Part shown: in pieces, positions 9,150 through 17,676 of the stretch | How the letters are laid out: the number at the start of each line of letters is the position of its first letter | Numbering within the stretch: the first letter of the stretch is position 1 | Origin: Streptomyces nanshensis | GTDB lineage: Bacteria; Actinomycetota; Actinomycetes; Streptomycetales; Streptomycetaceae | Direction: 5' to 3' | Assembly: GCF_001751255.1 (NCBI RefSeq) | Contig: NZ_LJGW01000520.1 | Location: 1-44,810 of the forward strand | Length of the DNA: 44,810 nt | Made by a program: the position numbers and the translations under genes | Notes under the pieces: model-generated | Seen by the model: only the letters and a program-made list of their open reading frames with translations | Databases searched by the model: none | What the model was told of the DNA's origin: nothing

Positions 9150-10088
9150 CTAGACGTTCAGGCGAGCCGCGGCAGTGCGGGATGTGGCGCGGAACCGGCC
9201 GGGCGGTATGCCTCGTGCGCGGCTGAAGGCGCGACTGAAGGCGTACACCGAGGTGTAGCCGACCTCCTGGGCGATCTGCTCGAGGGAGTCGTCGGTGTCG
9301 CGGAGGCGTCGTGCTGAGAGGTCGAGGCGTCGTCGGGTGAGGTAGGCGGCGGGTGTCTCGCCCAGGGCTGCGGGGAAGCGGCGGGCCAGAGTCGCGCGCG
9401 AGACGTCGGTCGCGCGGGCGAGTTCCGTGGTCGTCCAGCCGCGGCCGGGCTCCCCGTCGATCAAGGCCATCGCCGTGCTGACGACGGGGTCGCGGAGGGC
9501 GTGCAGCGGGGACGCCGAGCTGTCGTCGTCGCGTTCGAGCCAGTCGCGCAGCGCCTGCACCAGCAGGACGTCGACGAGGCGGGCGAGGACGACCTGGCTC
9601 CCCGGCCGTGGCGAGGTCAGCTCGCGCCCCACGAGGCGGACCGTCTCGGCGAGTCCGCCGCCGTCACCTCGGCTGCGGAGCAGCACGGTCTCGGGCAGCG
9701 CCGCCAGAAGGGACGCGGAGGCCGTGGGATCGTGCGTGTAGTGCGCGCAGAGGATGTGCGTGTGCACCGGCCCGTGTCCCATCTGCACCGTGCCGTCGCC
9801 GGCGATCGTGTAGGTGTCGGAACGCCCGGGCGAGGTGCGGGCGATCGCCTCGGGGCCGCTTGCGAGCGCGTGTGCGTGGCCGCCCGGGAGCAGGAGGACA
9901 TCGCCGGCCAGGAGTTGCAGCGGATCGGAGCCCTCGGGGGCGATCCACACCGTGCCCGAGGTCACCGCGTGGAACGCGGCCCCGGGCCCCTGCGCCGACC
10001 ACCACCCCCAGTCGTCCCCGGCGGCGATCCGAGCGCCGAGGACGCCGCGCACCGCCTGCGCGTCGATGAGTCCAGTCAGAGCATCCAT
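9150..10088 (-). CDS. AraC-family transcriptional regulator
   Basis: A 312-aa protein. The N-terminal half looks like a cupin-type sensor domain (beta-rich, with SGTVWIAPEG and GDVLLLPGGHAHAL). The C-terminal ~100 residues carry two helix-turn-helix motifs of the AraC/XylS type: TTTELARATDVSRATLARRF and the GYTSVYAFSRAFSRARGIPPGRFR signature. It is divergent from an SDR gene 94 bases away, an arrangement in which this type of regulator commonly controls its oxidoreductase neighbour, probably in response to a small electrophile or aromatic compound. The 94-bp spacer contains a dyad. The inducer is unknown. Confidence 0.9.
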   Translation of the reverse strand: MDALTGLIDAQAVRGVLGARIAAGDDWGWWSAQGPGAAFHAVTSGTVWIAPEGSDPLQLLAGDVLLLPGGHAHALASGPEAIARTSPGRSDTYTIAGDGTVQMGHGPVHTHILCAHYTHDPTASASLLAALPETVLLRSRGDGGGLAETVRLVGRELTSPRPGSQVVLARLVDVLLVQALRDWLERDDDSSASPLHALRDPVVSTAMALIDGEPGRGWTTTELARATDVSRATLARRFPAALGETPAAYLTRRRLDLSARRLRDTDDSLEQIAQEVGYTSVYAFSRAFSRARGIPPGRFRATSRTAAARLNV

Positions 10089-10134
10089 GCTCTCAGCATG
10101 CCTCCCAAGTGAGCGGTATGGATATGGAATTGAG

Positions 10135-10149
10135 TCAATGTGTCATTGA
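10135..10149. promoter_or_regulatory. Operator-like dyad between araC-type and SDR genes
   Basis: TCAATG-TGT-CATTGA is a perfect 6-bp inverted repeat in a short AT-richer stretch of the divergent spacer, about 35-45 bases before the SDR start. The flanks (GAG to the left, GACTC to the right) extend it imperfectly. The placement suits a regulator site overlapping the SDR promoter. Binding by the adjacent AraC-type protein is inference. Confidence 0.45.
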
Positions 10150-10182
10150 GACTCGCATTATGCGCGCCCTACGGTAGCTGCC

Positions 10183-10854
10183 ATGAACATCGAAGGAAGC
10201 GTTGCACTCGTCACCGGCGGCAACCGCGGCATCGGCCGGCACTTCGTCCAGCAGTTGCTGGAGCGGGGTGCGGCGACGGTGTACGCCGCCGCCCGGAACC
10301 CACAGACAGTCGACGTGCCCGGCGCGATTCCGCTGGCACTCGACATCACCGACCCCGACTCGGTGACCGCTGCTGCGGCCGTCGCCGCCGACGTGACCCT
10401 GTTGGTCAACAACGCCGGCACCGCCACGGGAAGCGACCTCGTCACCGGTGACCTTCCCGCGATCAAGCGGGAACTCGACACGAACTTCTACGGCCCGCTT
10501 GCGATGATCCGCACGTTCGCGCCGGTCCTTGCCCGCAACGGCGGTGGCGGCATCCTCAACGTGAACTCGCGTATGTCGTGGCTCTCCTACCCGGGAGCCA
10601 ACGCCTACGCCGCCTCGAAGGCCGCCGCATGGAGCATGACCAACGGGGCGCGCCTGGAACTGGCCCGGCAAGGCACCCAGGTCACCGGCCTCTACCTCAG
10701 TTCGACCGACACCGACATGATGGCCGCCTGGGACGTCCCCAAGAACGATCCGGCCGACGTCGTGACCGTCGCGCTCGACGGCCTGGAAGCCGGCGCGCCG
10801 GAGGTGCTCGCCGACCAGGAGACCAAGGAGACCAAGGCGTCTCTCGCCACGTGA
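10183..10854 (+). CDS. Short-chain dehydrogenase/reductase (SDR)
   Basis: A 223-aa NAD(P)-dependent oxidoreductase of the classical SDR fold. It shows TGGNRGIG for cofactor binding, NNAG, the catalytic Ser in NVNSRMSWLSYPG, and YAASK with the catalytic Tyr-Lys pair. It is slightly short for the family (usually about 250 aa) but has all catalytic elements. It is divergent from the AraC-type regulator and probably under its control. The substrate cannot be deduced. It is unlikely to belong to the polyketide cluster, from which a separate regulatory unit divides it. Confidence 0.92.
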   Translation: MNIEGSVALVTGGNRGIGRHFVQQLLERGAATVYAAARNPQTVDVPGAIPLALDITDPDSVTAAAAVAADVTLLVNNAGTATGSDLVTGDLPAIKRELDTNFYGPLAMIRTFAPVLARNGGGGILNVNSRMSWLSYPGANAYAASKAAAWSMTNGARLELARQGTQVTGLYLSSTDTDMMAAWDVPKNDPADVVTVALDGLEAGAPEVLADQETKETKASLAT

Positions 10855-10912
10855 ACCGATGCCGGACGCCGTAAGAGCAACGACAGCCCTCACGCGAAGG
10901 GTTGATACGACT

Positions 10913-11160
10913 GTGCCTCGTGCGCCACTGCACACGGCGCTTGTCACCGGGCCGACGAGCGGCATCGGTCGAGCGACCGCGCTCGCGCTCAGCAGGGCCG
11001 GCCTGCACGTCGTCGTGCGAGGCAGAAGACCGCATTGGCCGGCTCGACGTACAGGTCGACAACGCGTTCCCGTCGCAGCAATACGTGCCCGGCGCGCAGA
11101 ACGTGGGAGCCGACCTCGACCGGTCCGTCGCTGTGACGGGCCGAGCGCTTCTTCGGCGTG
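10913..11160 (+). pseudogene. SDR remnant (internal deletion and frameshift)
   Basis: From the GTG at 10913 one frame reads LHTALVTGPTSGIGRATALA, a clean SDR nucleotide-binding motif, and continues to about 11015. Another frame then picks up GRLDVQVDNA near 11036, the region that is normally GRLDVLVNNAG some 60-70 residues after the first motif. The intervening coding sequence is missing and the frame is shifted. The catalytic YxxxK part is absent. This is a decayed second SDR directly behind the intact one, possibly a former operon partner. Confidence 0.65.
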
Positions 11161-11268
11161 CACTCGCCCTCCTGGCGCACACGGCCGACGAGACTCAGAC
11201 TCATGCCGGGCCGGCAGAGGACTCTTGATCGAGCTTGGCCGGTGGCAGTCGCCGGGGCCGGCGGCCCG

Positions 11269-11472
11269 TCAGGCGGCGACGAATGTGCCGAGGGCCGCGG
11301 GCAGGGCGGTGGTGTCCTGGTCCGTGCCGGCCCAGGCGACGTGTCCGTCGGGGCGGATCAGGGCGGCGCGGACCTCGCGCCGGGCGGCTGGGGCCTGGTG
11401 GTTGTCGAGGGCTGCGCGTGGTGATCTCTCCGCCCGTGGCGCACCCGCCACCCGCCGACAGAAGCGGGTCAT
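11269..11472 (-). pseudogene. C-terminal fragment of a flavin-dependent aromatic hydroxylase
   Basis: The minus-strand frame ending at TGA (11269) reads REVRAALIRPDGHVAWAGTD and then a helix ending LPAALGTFVAA. The RPDGHVAW block is the usual end of FAD-dependent phenol/polyketide hydroxylases (the C-terminal thioredoxin-like domain). No FAD-binding GxGxxG domain lies upstream, so only the last ~60 residues remain. Recognition rests on one short motif. Confidence 0.5.
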
Positions 11473-11516
11473 CGCGCTCTGAATCGTCTGGAGGCACCCG
11501 CAGGTAAGGTCCCCCT

Positions 11517-12026
11517 ATGTGGCTGACCCACTTCACCGTCATCGCGCTGCCTCTGCTACTGATCCCCACAGCAGCGCTGCTCGCCTGTGCCAAGTGGGGG
11601 ATCGCAGCCCTCGCCGGCGGAGTTCCCGCTGATGTGAAGGCTTTGCTGCCCGAGTTCACCGCTGCGGAGCGCCGACGCGGTGCCGTCTTCTCCGCGATCT
11701 TCCTGGTCACGCTGCTCGGCGCGGTGTTCGTCGCCACCTACACCTGGATCGACGGCGCCGACGCGTCGGGGCTCTTGCAAGCGTTCGGGATGGCGTTCGC
11801 CACGTTCTTCGCGTTCTGCCTGATCGACCTGGTGGTCATCGACTGGGGCCTGGTGTGCTGGTGGCGACCGTCCTGGATCGTGATCCGCGGAACCGAACAG
11901 GCCGAAGGGTGGGGCGACTACATGTTCCACGTCCGGGAGCAACTGAGCCCGAAAGGCTTGGCGGCGATGTTCGGACTGCCCGCCGTGATCGCCGGCGCAG
12001 CAACGGTGACCCGCCTCCTGCTGTAG
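11517..12026 (+). CDS. Hypothetical four-helix membrane protein
   Basis: A 169-aa protein with AGGTAAGG a few bases before the ATG. Hydrophobic segments near residues 5-28, 58-80, 88-112 and 150-168 suggest four membrane spans, with a charged loop (DVKALLPEFTAAERRR) between the first two. It contains a WWRPSWIVIRGTE segment and a GWGDYMFHVREQL amphipathic stretch. I do not recognise the family. The next small ORF overlaps its stop by one base. Confidence 0.75.
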   Translation: MWLTHFTVIALPLLLIPTAALLACAKWGIAALAGGVPADVKALLPEFTAAERRRGAVFSAIFLVTLLGAVFVATYTWIDGADASGLLQAFGMAFATFFAFCLIDLVVIDWGLVCWWRPSWIVIRGTEQAEGWGDYMFHVREQLSPKGLAAMFGLPAVIAGAATVTRLLL

Positions 12027-12337
12027 TGCGCAAGCGGCTCCTCCGCCACCTGGAAAGCGTCGACGGGCCCGACGCGGACTTGGTCCGCGACATCGACGAA
12101 CGACGGGCCGAACTCCGCGCGGAACGCGACAGACTGCAACGGCAACTCGACGCGCTCCAAGAGACGACCGATGCAGTGGCACAGACGAGCCGAGGTGCAG
12201 CGGTCACCTCACTGGACTCTCGAAGGCCGGCCAAGATCACAAAGGAGGACGAGATGAAGCCTGCTGCTGAGACCTCACCGCGTCATCCTTCTGTGTGGTG
12301 CCCCCGGCAGGATTCGAACCTGCGACACCCGCTTTAG
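12026..12337 (+). CDS. Small coiled-coil ORF running into the tRNA scar (doubtful or truncated)
   Basis: A GTG overlaps the previous gene's stop (TAGTG). The product begins VRKRLLRHLESVDGPDADLV and is a charged, probably coiled-coil segment (RRAELRAERDRLQRQL). It then degenerates, and its last residues (CPRQDSNLRHPL) are simply the tRNA fragment read through. An internal ATG at 12254 has a strong AAAGGAGG site but also runs straight into the tRNA scar. The coiled-coil part could be the tail of a serine recombinase or an independent small protein cut by an integration event. Low certainty. Confidence 0.3.
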   Translation: MRKRLLRHLESVDGPDADLVRDIDERRAELRAERDRLQRQLDALQETTDAVAQTSRGAAVTSLDSRRPAKITKEDEMKPAAETSPRHPSVWCPRQDSNLRHPL

Positions 12338-12340
12338 GAG
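12296..12340 (-). other. 3' half of tRNA-Arg(CCU): attachment-site scar
   Basis: Read on the minus strand, this is an anticodon-loop CTCCTAA, then AGCGG, GTGTC, the T arm GCAGG-TTCGAAT-CCTGC, acceptor strand CGGGGGC, A and CCA. The expected 5' half (acceptor, D arm, 5' anticodon stem) is absent: the bases before the loop do not pair with AGCGG. A tRNA sequence intact only from the anticodon loop to CCA is the classical product of integrase-mediated insertion into a tRNA gene. The 5' half would lie to the right of the scar in this orientation, so the element should extend rightwards, with the intact tRNA at its far end. Confidence 0.8.
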
Positions 12341-12732
12341 TGGGATCAAATCCATGCTGACGGGTGCCTGTTGATGCTGGGTGATTCTGTCTGTGCAGGT
12401 CAGCTTCATCCAGCATTTCTCCTGATCCGGCTCGTGATGGTCAGTGCTCGACCGTCCGCTCACGCGTCGCTCACGCACAATTCGCCCCCACGCAGGGGCG
12501 ACCACCGAGTACACGATCTTGCTACCCCTCGCAAGAGGCGATGAGGACCGGCCAATCCCGGCATAACTGCTGCGCGCGGGCATGCGGCCCTACGACGGAC
12601 CTGGCACGGCACGCTGAGGCGGCTGGCTCGGAGCCGCCTGTGGCGGCGAAGTGGTGCGAGACGCGCGGCTTTCACGCCGCGTGGCCGCGTCCAACTCCCC
12701 TCCGGCCGAAGGCGGCAGCAGAGAGTCGCTCC
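12341..12732. other. Gap right of the tRNA-Arg scar, no supported gene
   Basis: About 390 bases with no convincing gene. The minus-strand frame here merely reads through the tRNA scar (SQVRILPGAP). Two tandem GCTCACGC units separated by GTC occur at about 12459-12477, the sort of short repeat seen at integrase arm sites, but nothing else supports that. Confidence 0.4.
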
Positions 12733-13983
12733 TCAGCCCTGAGAAGGCTTCCTGTCAGAGGTTTGGTGGTGCATGCGTCGGCGCCGCACCTCGCGGAGCA
12801 CCTCCTCGCGGGGGGCTGAAAGCCCAATGACATGGACTACGTCGTCGTCCACAGCGACTTCCTCAATGGTCACAAAGCCTGCGGCTTCTTCCACGGTGAT
12901 CGGCTCGTGCGCGAAGAACGACTCCAGACGCTCCAAGCGGTCGAAGCCCGGAGCGTTGCTCTGGCTCAGCGACTGGACGACTTCGGACAGGGCAACACCT
13001 GGGGCGGAGTCGTGCCAGGTTTCGGTCCAACCCCCTTGCGGGAGATGCCGGGCGGTGGCCCCCTGCCGGTATCCAGACATCTGATCCAGAACGTGCCGCT
13101 CGACGGTAAGAGCTGCCTCACGGTTCGGGACAATCACCGTTTCGATCAAGGAGCCGCCCCGAGCCAGGTGCGCCTTGATCCTGTCGTGGCGACGGCCCTC
13201 GGTGTTGGTGATCCCAACCTTGGTCAGCTCCAACTCTGCGAAGTGGATGAGGTACACGAGGTGGGGAAGGTCGGGGTCAACCGCCTCGGCGCACCGTGGG
13301 CACGGCGACGCATTCTGGGCCAGTGCCGAGAGGGAGACCTTCCGTTCCGTTCCACAGCCCAGGCAGACGGCCGGGACTGGTTGCGTGAGCTTCGCGTAGC
13401 CGTCGAAGTTTCTCGCTAGGCCGTGAGCGGCGAAATACTCGGTGTGCTGGCGGACGAGACCCGCCCAGTCCAGGTGAGGGCAATGGTCCCCACCGCGCCA
13501 TGAACTGGCCAGCACATGAACGACGCTTCGCCGAAACTGCTCGCCACAGGTTGCGCAGCGCACGTCCACCATGTCCCACACGTCCGTGAGCATGGCCGCA
13601 GCCGCTTCCCCGCCCACCGTCTCACCGGCCGTGCCCATCATGGTGTAGCCGGCCTCGCGGAGCACCGCTACGGCGTCCTGCGTTGTTGTCACCCAACGCT
13701 CCGGATCGTGTTGCAGGCCTGCCTCGTAGACCTCTCTGAGTGAACACGGCTCGCAGGCCGAATAGCTTTGATTGCGAATCTGGTTGTATGCCACCGATCC
13801 TGTCCGCCCGCACGCCAGGCATCGGTACTCGCGCAGGGCTGTCGGGGATTGGTGAGGCTCGCACGGCCGGACGCCGACGCGTCGGAACTGCTCATCAATG
13901 CACTCGCGGCAGGGGCCGGGCTTGCCCATCCGGTTGGCACTCTCGTTCCGGCCACATTTCGAGCAAGCGCGCATGGCAGCCAC
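12733..13983 (-). CDS. Multi-zinc-ribbon protein with GIY-YIG-like nuclease domain
   Basis: The best start is a GTG at 13983 with GGAGA six bases upstream, giving 416 aa; longer starts lack a ribosome site. The N-terminal two thirds hold four CxxC...CxxC or CxxH pairs: CSKCG...CREC, CLACG...CEPC, CATCG...CPH and CLGCG...CPRC. The last two resemble the zinc ribbons found in Vsr-like and other endonuclease proteins. A GIY-YIG-like core follows: LVYLIHF...KVGIT, an Arg in RRHDRIKAHL and a Glu in AALTVERHVL, in the expected order. The last ~90 residues are acidic then basic and unrecognised. It may be a DNA-targeting nuclease (defence or homing-like). The zinc sites are plain to see; the nuclease call is a motif-level judgement. 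Confidence 0.7.
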   Translation of the reverse strand: MAAMRACSKCGRNESANRMGKPGPCRECIDEQFRRVGVRPCEPHQSPTALREYRCLACGRTGSVAYNQIRNQSYSACEPCSLREVYEAGLQHDPERWVTTTQDAVAVLREAGYTMMGTAGETVGGEAAAAMLTDVWDMVDVRCATCGEQFRRSVVHVLASSWRGGDHCPHLDWAGLVRQHTEYFAAHGLARNFDGYAKLTQPVPAVCLGCGTERKVSLSALAQNASPCPRCAEAVDPDLPHLVYLIHFAELELTKVGITNTEGRRHDRIKAHLARGGSLIETVIVPNREAALTVERHVLDQMSGYRQGATARHLPQGGWTETWHDSAPGVALSEVVQSLSQSNAPGFDRLERLESFFAHEPITVEEAAGFVTIEEVAVDDDVVHVIGLSAPREEVLREVRRRRMHHQTSDRKPSQG

Positions 13984-14257
13984 AGCAGTTCTCCGTGAGG
14001 TCATCATGGTCAGCGACGAGCCTAAGGCTGGCCACTGACAAGCCCCGAGGCCGAGCAGCGGACGCGCTCGTAGAGTTTGTCGTGGAAGGTCAGAGCGCCT
14101 CCACAGAGGAGGTACGCGCGTCCCGTTGAGCCCCACCATGAGCGCTCACGCATGGGGGCAGGCACCGCCACCGCTGGTACGCGTGTGCCTGCCCTGTGCT
14201 CCGAGGCTGATTGGCCCTGCTGCCGCATTGGGTGGCTCGTGCTGGAAGGCTTGGTGC

Positions 14258-15412
14258 GTGACGTACGCGGTGACAGTGGACACGAGCATCCCGAGCGGTG
14301 CTCCCCAGATGGATGAGTTGCAACGGGCCGGTGCCGGGGCTCTGTTGGAAGAAGGTCTCAGCGCGATCGAGTCGCTCGAAGGGCCGGACGGGGTCGAGGT
14401 GGAAGTCGACGACACGTTCGTGGGTGTCTATCCCGGTGGGGCCCTGCTGAAGGTGTTCGTGGATGCGTCGGCGCTGGAGTTCGCCGAGCAAGCGGTCCGT
14501 TCGCTGGTGGAGGAGGTCCTCGAACGTTCGGAGCCTCTTGCCGATTGGACAGTGGAGCGGTGCGAGGTCGAACTGCACCCGGAGTTGGCGAAGGAGAGCC
14601 TTGAGGCAGCTGATGGTCCGGCGGCACCCCCGGTCGATATCGCTGCCCGGCGTGCCCAGCTGGCTGAGTCGGCTGCCGGAACCCCCGCCGACCCTGCCCG
14701 CATAGCTGCCGAGTCGAAGGCAGCGGAGACCAGGATGCGCGCCATGGCTGCCCAGTTGCGGGCTTTCGGACCAGGGATGTTCGGCGCAGTCGACGAGGAA
14801 GACGAAGACTACGACCCGGAACCCTCCTATTCTGCGGTGTCGCCCGAGGATGCGGAACTGGCCGCCGGGGCGCTGGTCTGGGCCTCGGATGTCCTTCTGG
14901 ATGAGCTTTTCCAGGACGCTTTCACCTTGGCCCAGCGGAAGACCAATGTCGCTGAGTGCGAGGAGCCCCTGTGGCTGCTTGAGGACTTGCCTCCGCGCTA
15001 TGCGCTAAAGTACGACGCTCGTTTCGCCCGCAGGTTTTTGGTGACGGCCGTCGCCCTCACCACACGTTTCACCGAGGGCAGCTTCGAGCAGCTGAGCTGC
15101 GTCGCGGAGGAGCTGACCTTGAGGCTGCTGCTGACCACGACCGAGGTCACGTTGGAGACGTTCGGGCTGCTTGATCCGGGGGTCGCGGAGGCGTTGGTGT
15201 GCTTCTCCGACCTGATCTACGAGGACATGGACCACGAGTGGCTGTACGACGACTCGAAGGACGGCATCGAGGAGAGTCCGGTGGGTGAGTATCTCGGTGT
15301 CGCGCCCATGGGCCTAGAGAGTTGGTTCAAGCCGTTCAACGAGGGCCGGTACGTCCATCCGTACGCTGCCGACGAACTGCGCGACGATCCGGACGGACAG
15401 TCGGCCACCTGA
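14258..15412 (+). CDS. Hypothetical acidic protein
   Basis: A GTG at 14258 has GGAAGG nine bases upstream and gives 384 aa; earlier starts add Cys/Pro-rich sequence that looks non-coding. The protein is strongly acidic (runs such as DEEDEDYDPE near the middle) and lacks a signal peptide or membrane segment. Residues 1-110 look like a compact alpha/beta domain, followed by an Ala/Glu helical linker and an all-helical C-terminal half (ARRFLVTAVALTTRF...LRLLLTTTEV). I do not recognise a family. It is divergent from the GIY-YIG/zinc-ribbon gene with a 274-base spacer. Confidence 0.7.
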   Translation: MTYAVTVDTSIPSGAPQMDELQRAGAGALLEEGLSAIESLEGPDGVEVEVDDTFVGVYPGGALLKVFVDASALEFAEQAVRSLVEEVLERSEPLADWTVERCEVELHPELAKESLEAADGPAAPPVDIAARRAQLAESAAGTPADPARIAAESKAAETRMRAMAAQLRAFGPGMFGAVDEEDEDYDPEPSYSAVSPEDAELAAGALVWASDVLLDELFQDAFTLAQRKTNVAECEEPLWLLEDLPPRYALKYDARFARRFLVTAVALTTRFTEGSFEQLSCVAEELTLRLLLTTTEVTLETFGLLDPGVAEALVCFSDLIYEDMDHEWLYDDSKDGIEESPVGEYLGVAPMGLESWFKPFNEGRYVHPYAADELRDDPDGQSAT

Positions 15413-15902
15413 CGTCGCTTCGCCCGCCCAGGCGTACCGGCCCTCTGAACCCCTCGCGAATTCGCGGAGCTCGACCGGGAGGCGGGGCGTGATGCTGGGA
15501 CGGCGATGCCGAGTATCTCACCAGCCGGCCCGCAGGTCGGCGCGGCGGACATGCGACATCAGGTAAGGGTTGAGACCGGTCGGGGGAGCAGCAGTGCACG
15601 AATCGAACGCTCGTGGCCGCGACGTATAGGACTCCGCCCTCGACGAAGGGCTCCCCTGGATCGCCTGATCCAGCGCAGCTCTGCCTGCAACAGCTACTTC
15701 CCCGTTTCCGCGTCCCACTCGAGAAGGACGGCACTGACCGCGCTGCCCACCGCGAACCCGCGTGGCTGTGAAGGCACCCCTCCCGGACCTGTGAGGCCAT
15801 TGGGCGGTCAGTCGCCGTCGCCAACTGCTTCTGCAACCAGCTCAGAGGAGTCTGCTCGACAGGAAAGTCCCACTCCCGTCGCCATGGGAAGGAAAGGATC
15901 AT
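15413..15902. other. 490-base gap, no supported gene
   Basis: Both strands have open frames here but none with a start, ribosome site and coherent protein-like composition. Minus-strand frames read short blocks that look like a shattered gene (for example EWDAETGK then LLQAELRWIRRS after a stop), without a recognisable family. The right end supplies the GGAAAGG ribosome site of the next gene. Confidence 0.4.
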
Positions 15903-17558
15903 ATGCAGATGGAGCAGGGGCAGAGTCGCGGGGATGTACTGGTCACCGTCCGGGTGGAGGCCGCGCTCACAGGACCCGTCGAACACCGGACAACCGCCCA
16001 AGCATCGTTCGAGCAAATGGGTTGGGAAGTACTGCACGCTGAAGAGACGGACCCGGCGCTTCGCACCCCGGGCGGAGTTCTCCCGGACGAGGCGATCCAC
16101 ATCTCGTTCTACACGCTTGACATACCCGTCGGCCGTGATGCCCGTCGACCGGAGCGGTGGGCGGTCCAAGAGGTTAAGGACCTCGCAGACAATGCCCACC
16201 TGGACCTACGACCGGTGAGCGCGCGGATGCTACGCAGACAGCGTCGCCAGGAACCCCACTGGTTTGTTTGTACACCGCGCAGTACGCACTCGTATCCGTG
16301 GGTCCGGTGGCTGTTCAATCTGGAGCGGAGCATGGGGTTCCACGACACCGGGACAGTGCTGTTCGGTCCCTACGAGGAGGCTCAGCGACGCGCAGGTGAG
16401 GGACGGGTGCGTCCCCCGTTTCCGCGACGGGTGCAGGCCCATGACGAGTTGCGCCGGACCAGGGTTGGGGAAGGCCGCAGGCGGGTGCTGAGGGCAGTGG
16501 CGCTGAGCTGGGCGGCGGGCATACTCGGCCTCCCAGTGGCGGCGGGCCCCTGGTGGCTGGCTCTGCCTGCGCTGGCGACCTGGGCGTTGCTTACTTGGTG
16601 GTGCGCCACCGTCATGCTTCCCCTCGCCCGCCAACGTCACACGGTCCAACGTCGCCGTACCGACTCTCCGGCGCTGGATAGTGGTCGCACGACAACCGGG
16701 GACGGGAACCTTGCCCAGCCGGACGAGGACGAAGAAGTAATTGTCTACCGGCACCAGCGGGCGCGCGCATGGCTGGCAGCGGTGGCAGTCAGCGGAGTGT
16801 TCTTCGCGGTCACCGCCTGGATGACCTGGAATACGAATCCAGCGAGCGCTGTCGCTTGGCACCTACTCCTGGCAGGCACGGTATTCGTAACGCCTGGCAT
16901 CCGACACCTGGCTCGCGCCGGCAGCCGGAGGCCGTTTCTCGTGGCGTTTCTCGTGGCGCTGCTCCCGGTGGCCGTTCCAGCACTTGGCGGGCTCAGCCCT
17001 GTCCTCTTCACGTTCTATGGCGCCGCGTTTCATACCCGTGCCGAGGAGATAGACGTTTCTAACGTTTGGCAGTTCCTGGCCTCGACGTACGTGCTCGGCA
17101 TCTCTACAACGCTGAGTCTCGTCTTCCTCGCCAGTTGGGGCTACCTGCGACCGCTGTTTCGCGACCGTACGCTGCGCCCATTCCTTCCAATCGTCGCCAT
17201 CACCGGGGCCATGGCACTCACCCTGGCCTGGGCAACGACCGTACTGGATACTGCCTCGGCGGCCGGCGATAAAGCGGTTCGGCAATGGCGATCCGGCCAA
17301 GTACCAGACCACTATTACGGCGCCAACCCCCAACCAGTCTGTGTGACTCCGATCGGTCCCTTGGACGAACTCCCCCTGGACGGACACCAGCTTGACCCTG
17401 AACAGGTGTACGGCAGCTTTGGTGCAGTCGGTGGTCAGGTAAATCTGTGGGATCCCACGTCGGGTGACGCCTTCCCGGTGCCTTCCGATGCGGTGCAGGT
17501 GCTCCCAGCCGGGGACAGCGAGCCCGGTGGTTCGATACCCCGAGCTTGCCCCTCCTGA
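15903..17558 (+). CDS. Hypothetical multi-pass membrane protein
   Basis: A 551-aa protein with a GGAAAGG site five bases before the ATG. Residues 1-190 are cytosolic-looking and Arg-rich, with possible alpha/beta structure (VTVRVEAALTGP...FEQMGWEVLHAEE). About seven hydrophobic segments follow between residues 195 and 445, with an acidic loop (PDEDEEVIVY) after the second. The last ~100 residues are hydrophilic and carry two Pro-rich blocks, possibly outside the membrane. No family is recognised. A long soluble N-domain before a membrane bundle is compatible with a sensor/effector role, but nothing in the sequence proves it. The nuclease-repeat gene follows 118 bases later in the same direction. 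Confidence 0.75.
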   Translation: MQMEQGQSRGDVLVTVRVEAALTGPVEHRTTAQASFEQMGWEVLHAEETDPALRTPGGVLPDEAIHISFYTLDIPVGRDARRPERWAVQEVKDLADNAHLDLRPVSARMLRRQRRQEPHWFVCTPRSTHSYPWVRWLFNLERSMGFHDTGTVLFGPYEEAQRRAGEGRVRPPFPRRVQAHDELRRTRVGEGRRRVLRAVALSWAAGILGLPVAAGPWWLALPALATWALLTWWCATVMLPLARQRHTVQRRRTDSPALDSGRTTTGDGNLAQPDEDEEVIVYRHQRARAWLAAVAVSGVFFAVTAWMTWNTNPASAVAWHLLLAGTVFVTPGIRHLARAGSRRPFLVAFLVALLPVAVPALGGLSPVLFTFYGAAFHTRAEEIDVSNVWQFLASTYVLGISTTLSLVFLASWGYLRPLFRDRTLRPFLPIVAITGAMALTLAWATTVLDTASAAGDKAVRQWRSGQVPDHYYGANPQPVCVTPIGPLDELPLDGHQLDPEQVYGSFGAVGGQVNLWDPTSGDAFPVPSDAVQVLPAGDSEPGGSIPRACPS

Positions 17559-17676
17559 GCTGACGTAGATCTCCCAGCGATGTGGCCAGAGAGGCCACCG
17601 GCCACTCGGTCAGCGTTCACTACGGTCTGCGCCAGGTCGCACTCGAACCTAACAATCCGGTGCGTACGCCGACATA

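Noticed and set aside
12296-12340. A functional tRNA-Arg, and likewise a tRNA-Ser at 32759-32807.
   Set aside because: Both lack the acceptor 5' strand, D arm and 5' anticodon stem, and the bases present cannot pair. They are scars.
12275-12583. A 102-aa minus-strand ORF across the tRNA-Arg scar.
   Set aside because: Its SQVRILPGAP end is the tRNA fragment translated, and no protein-like core is seen elsewhere.
15336-16199. A long minus-strand frame across 15413-15902 and into the TM gene.
   Set aside because: It overlaps well-supported genes on both sides, and its own sequence is low in hydrophobic patterning and without motifs.
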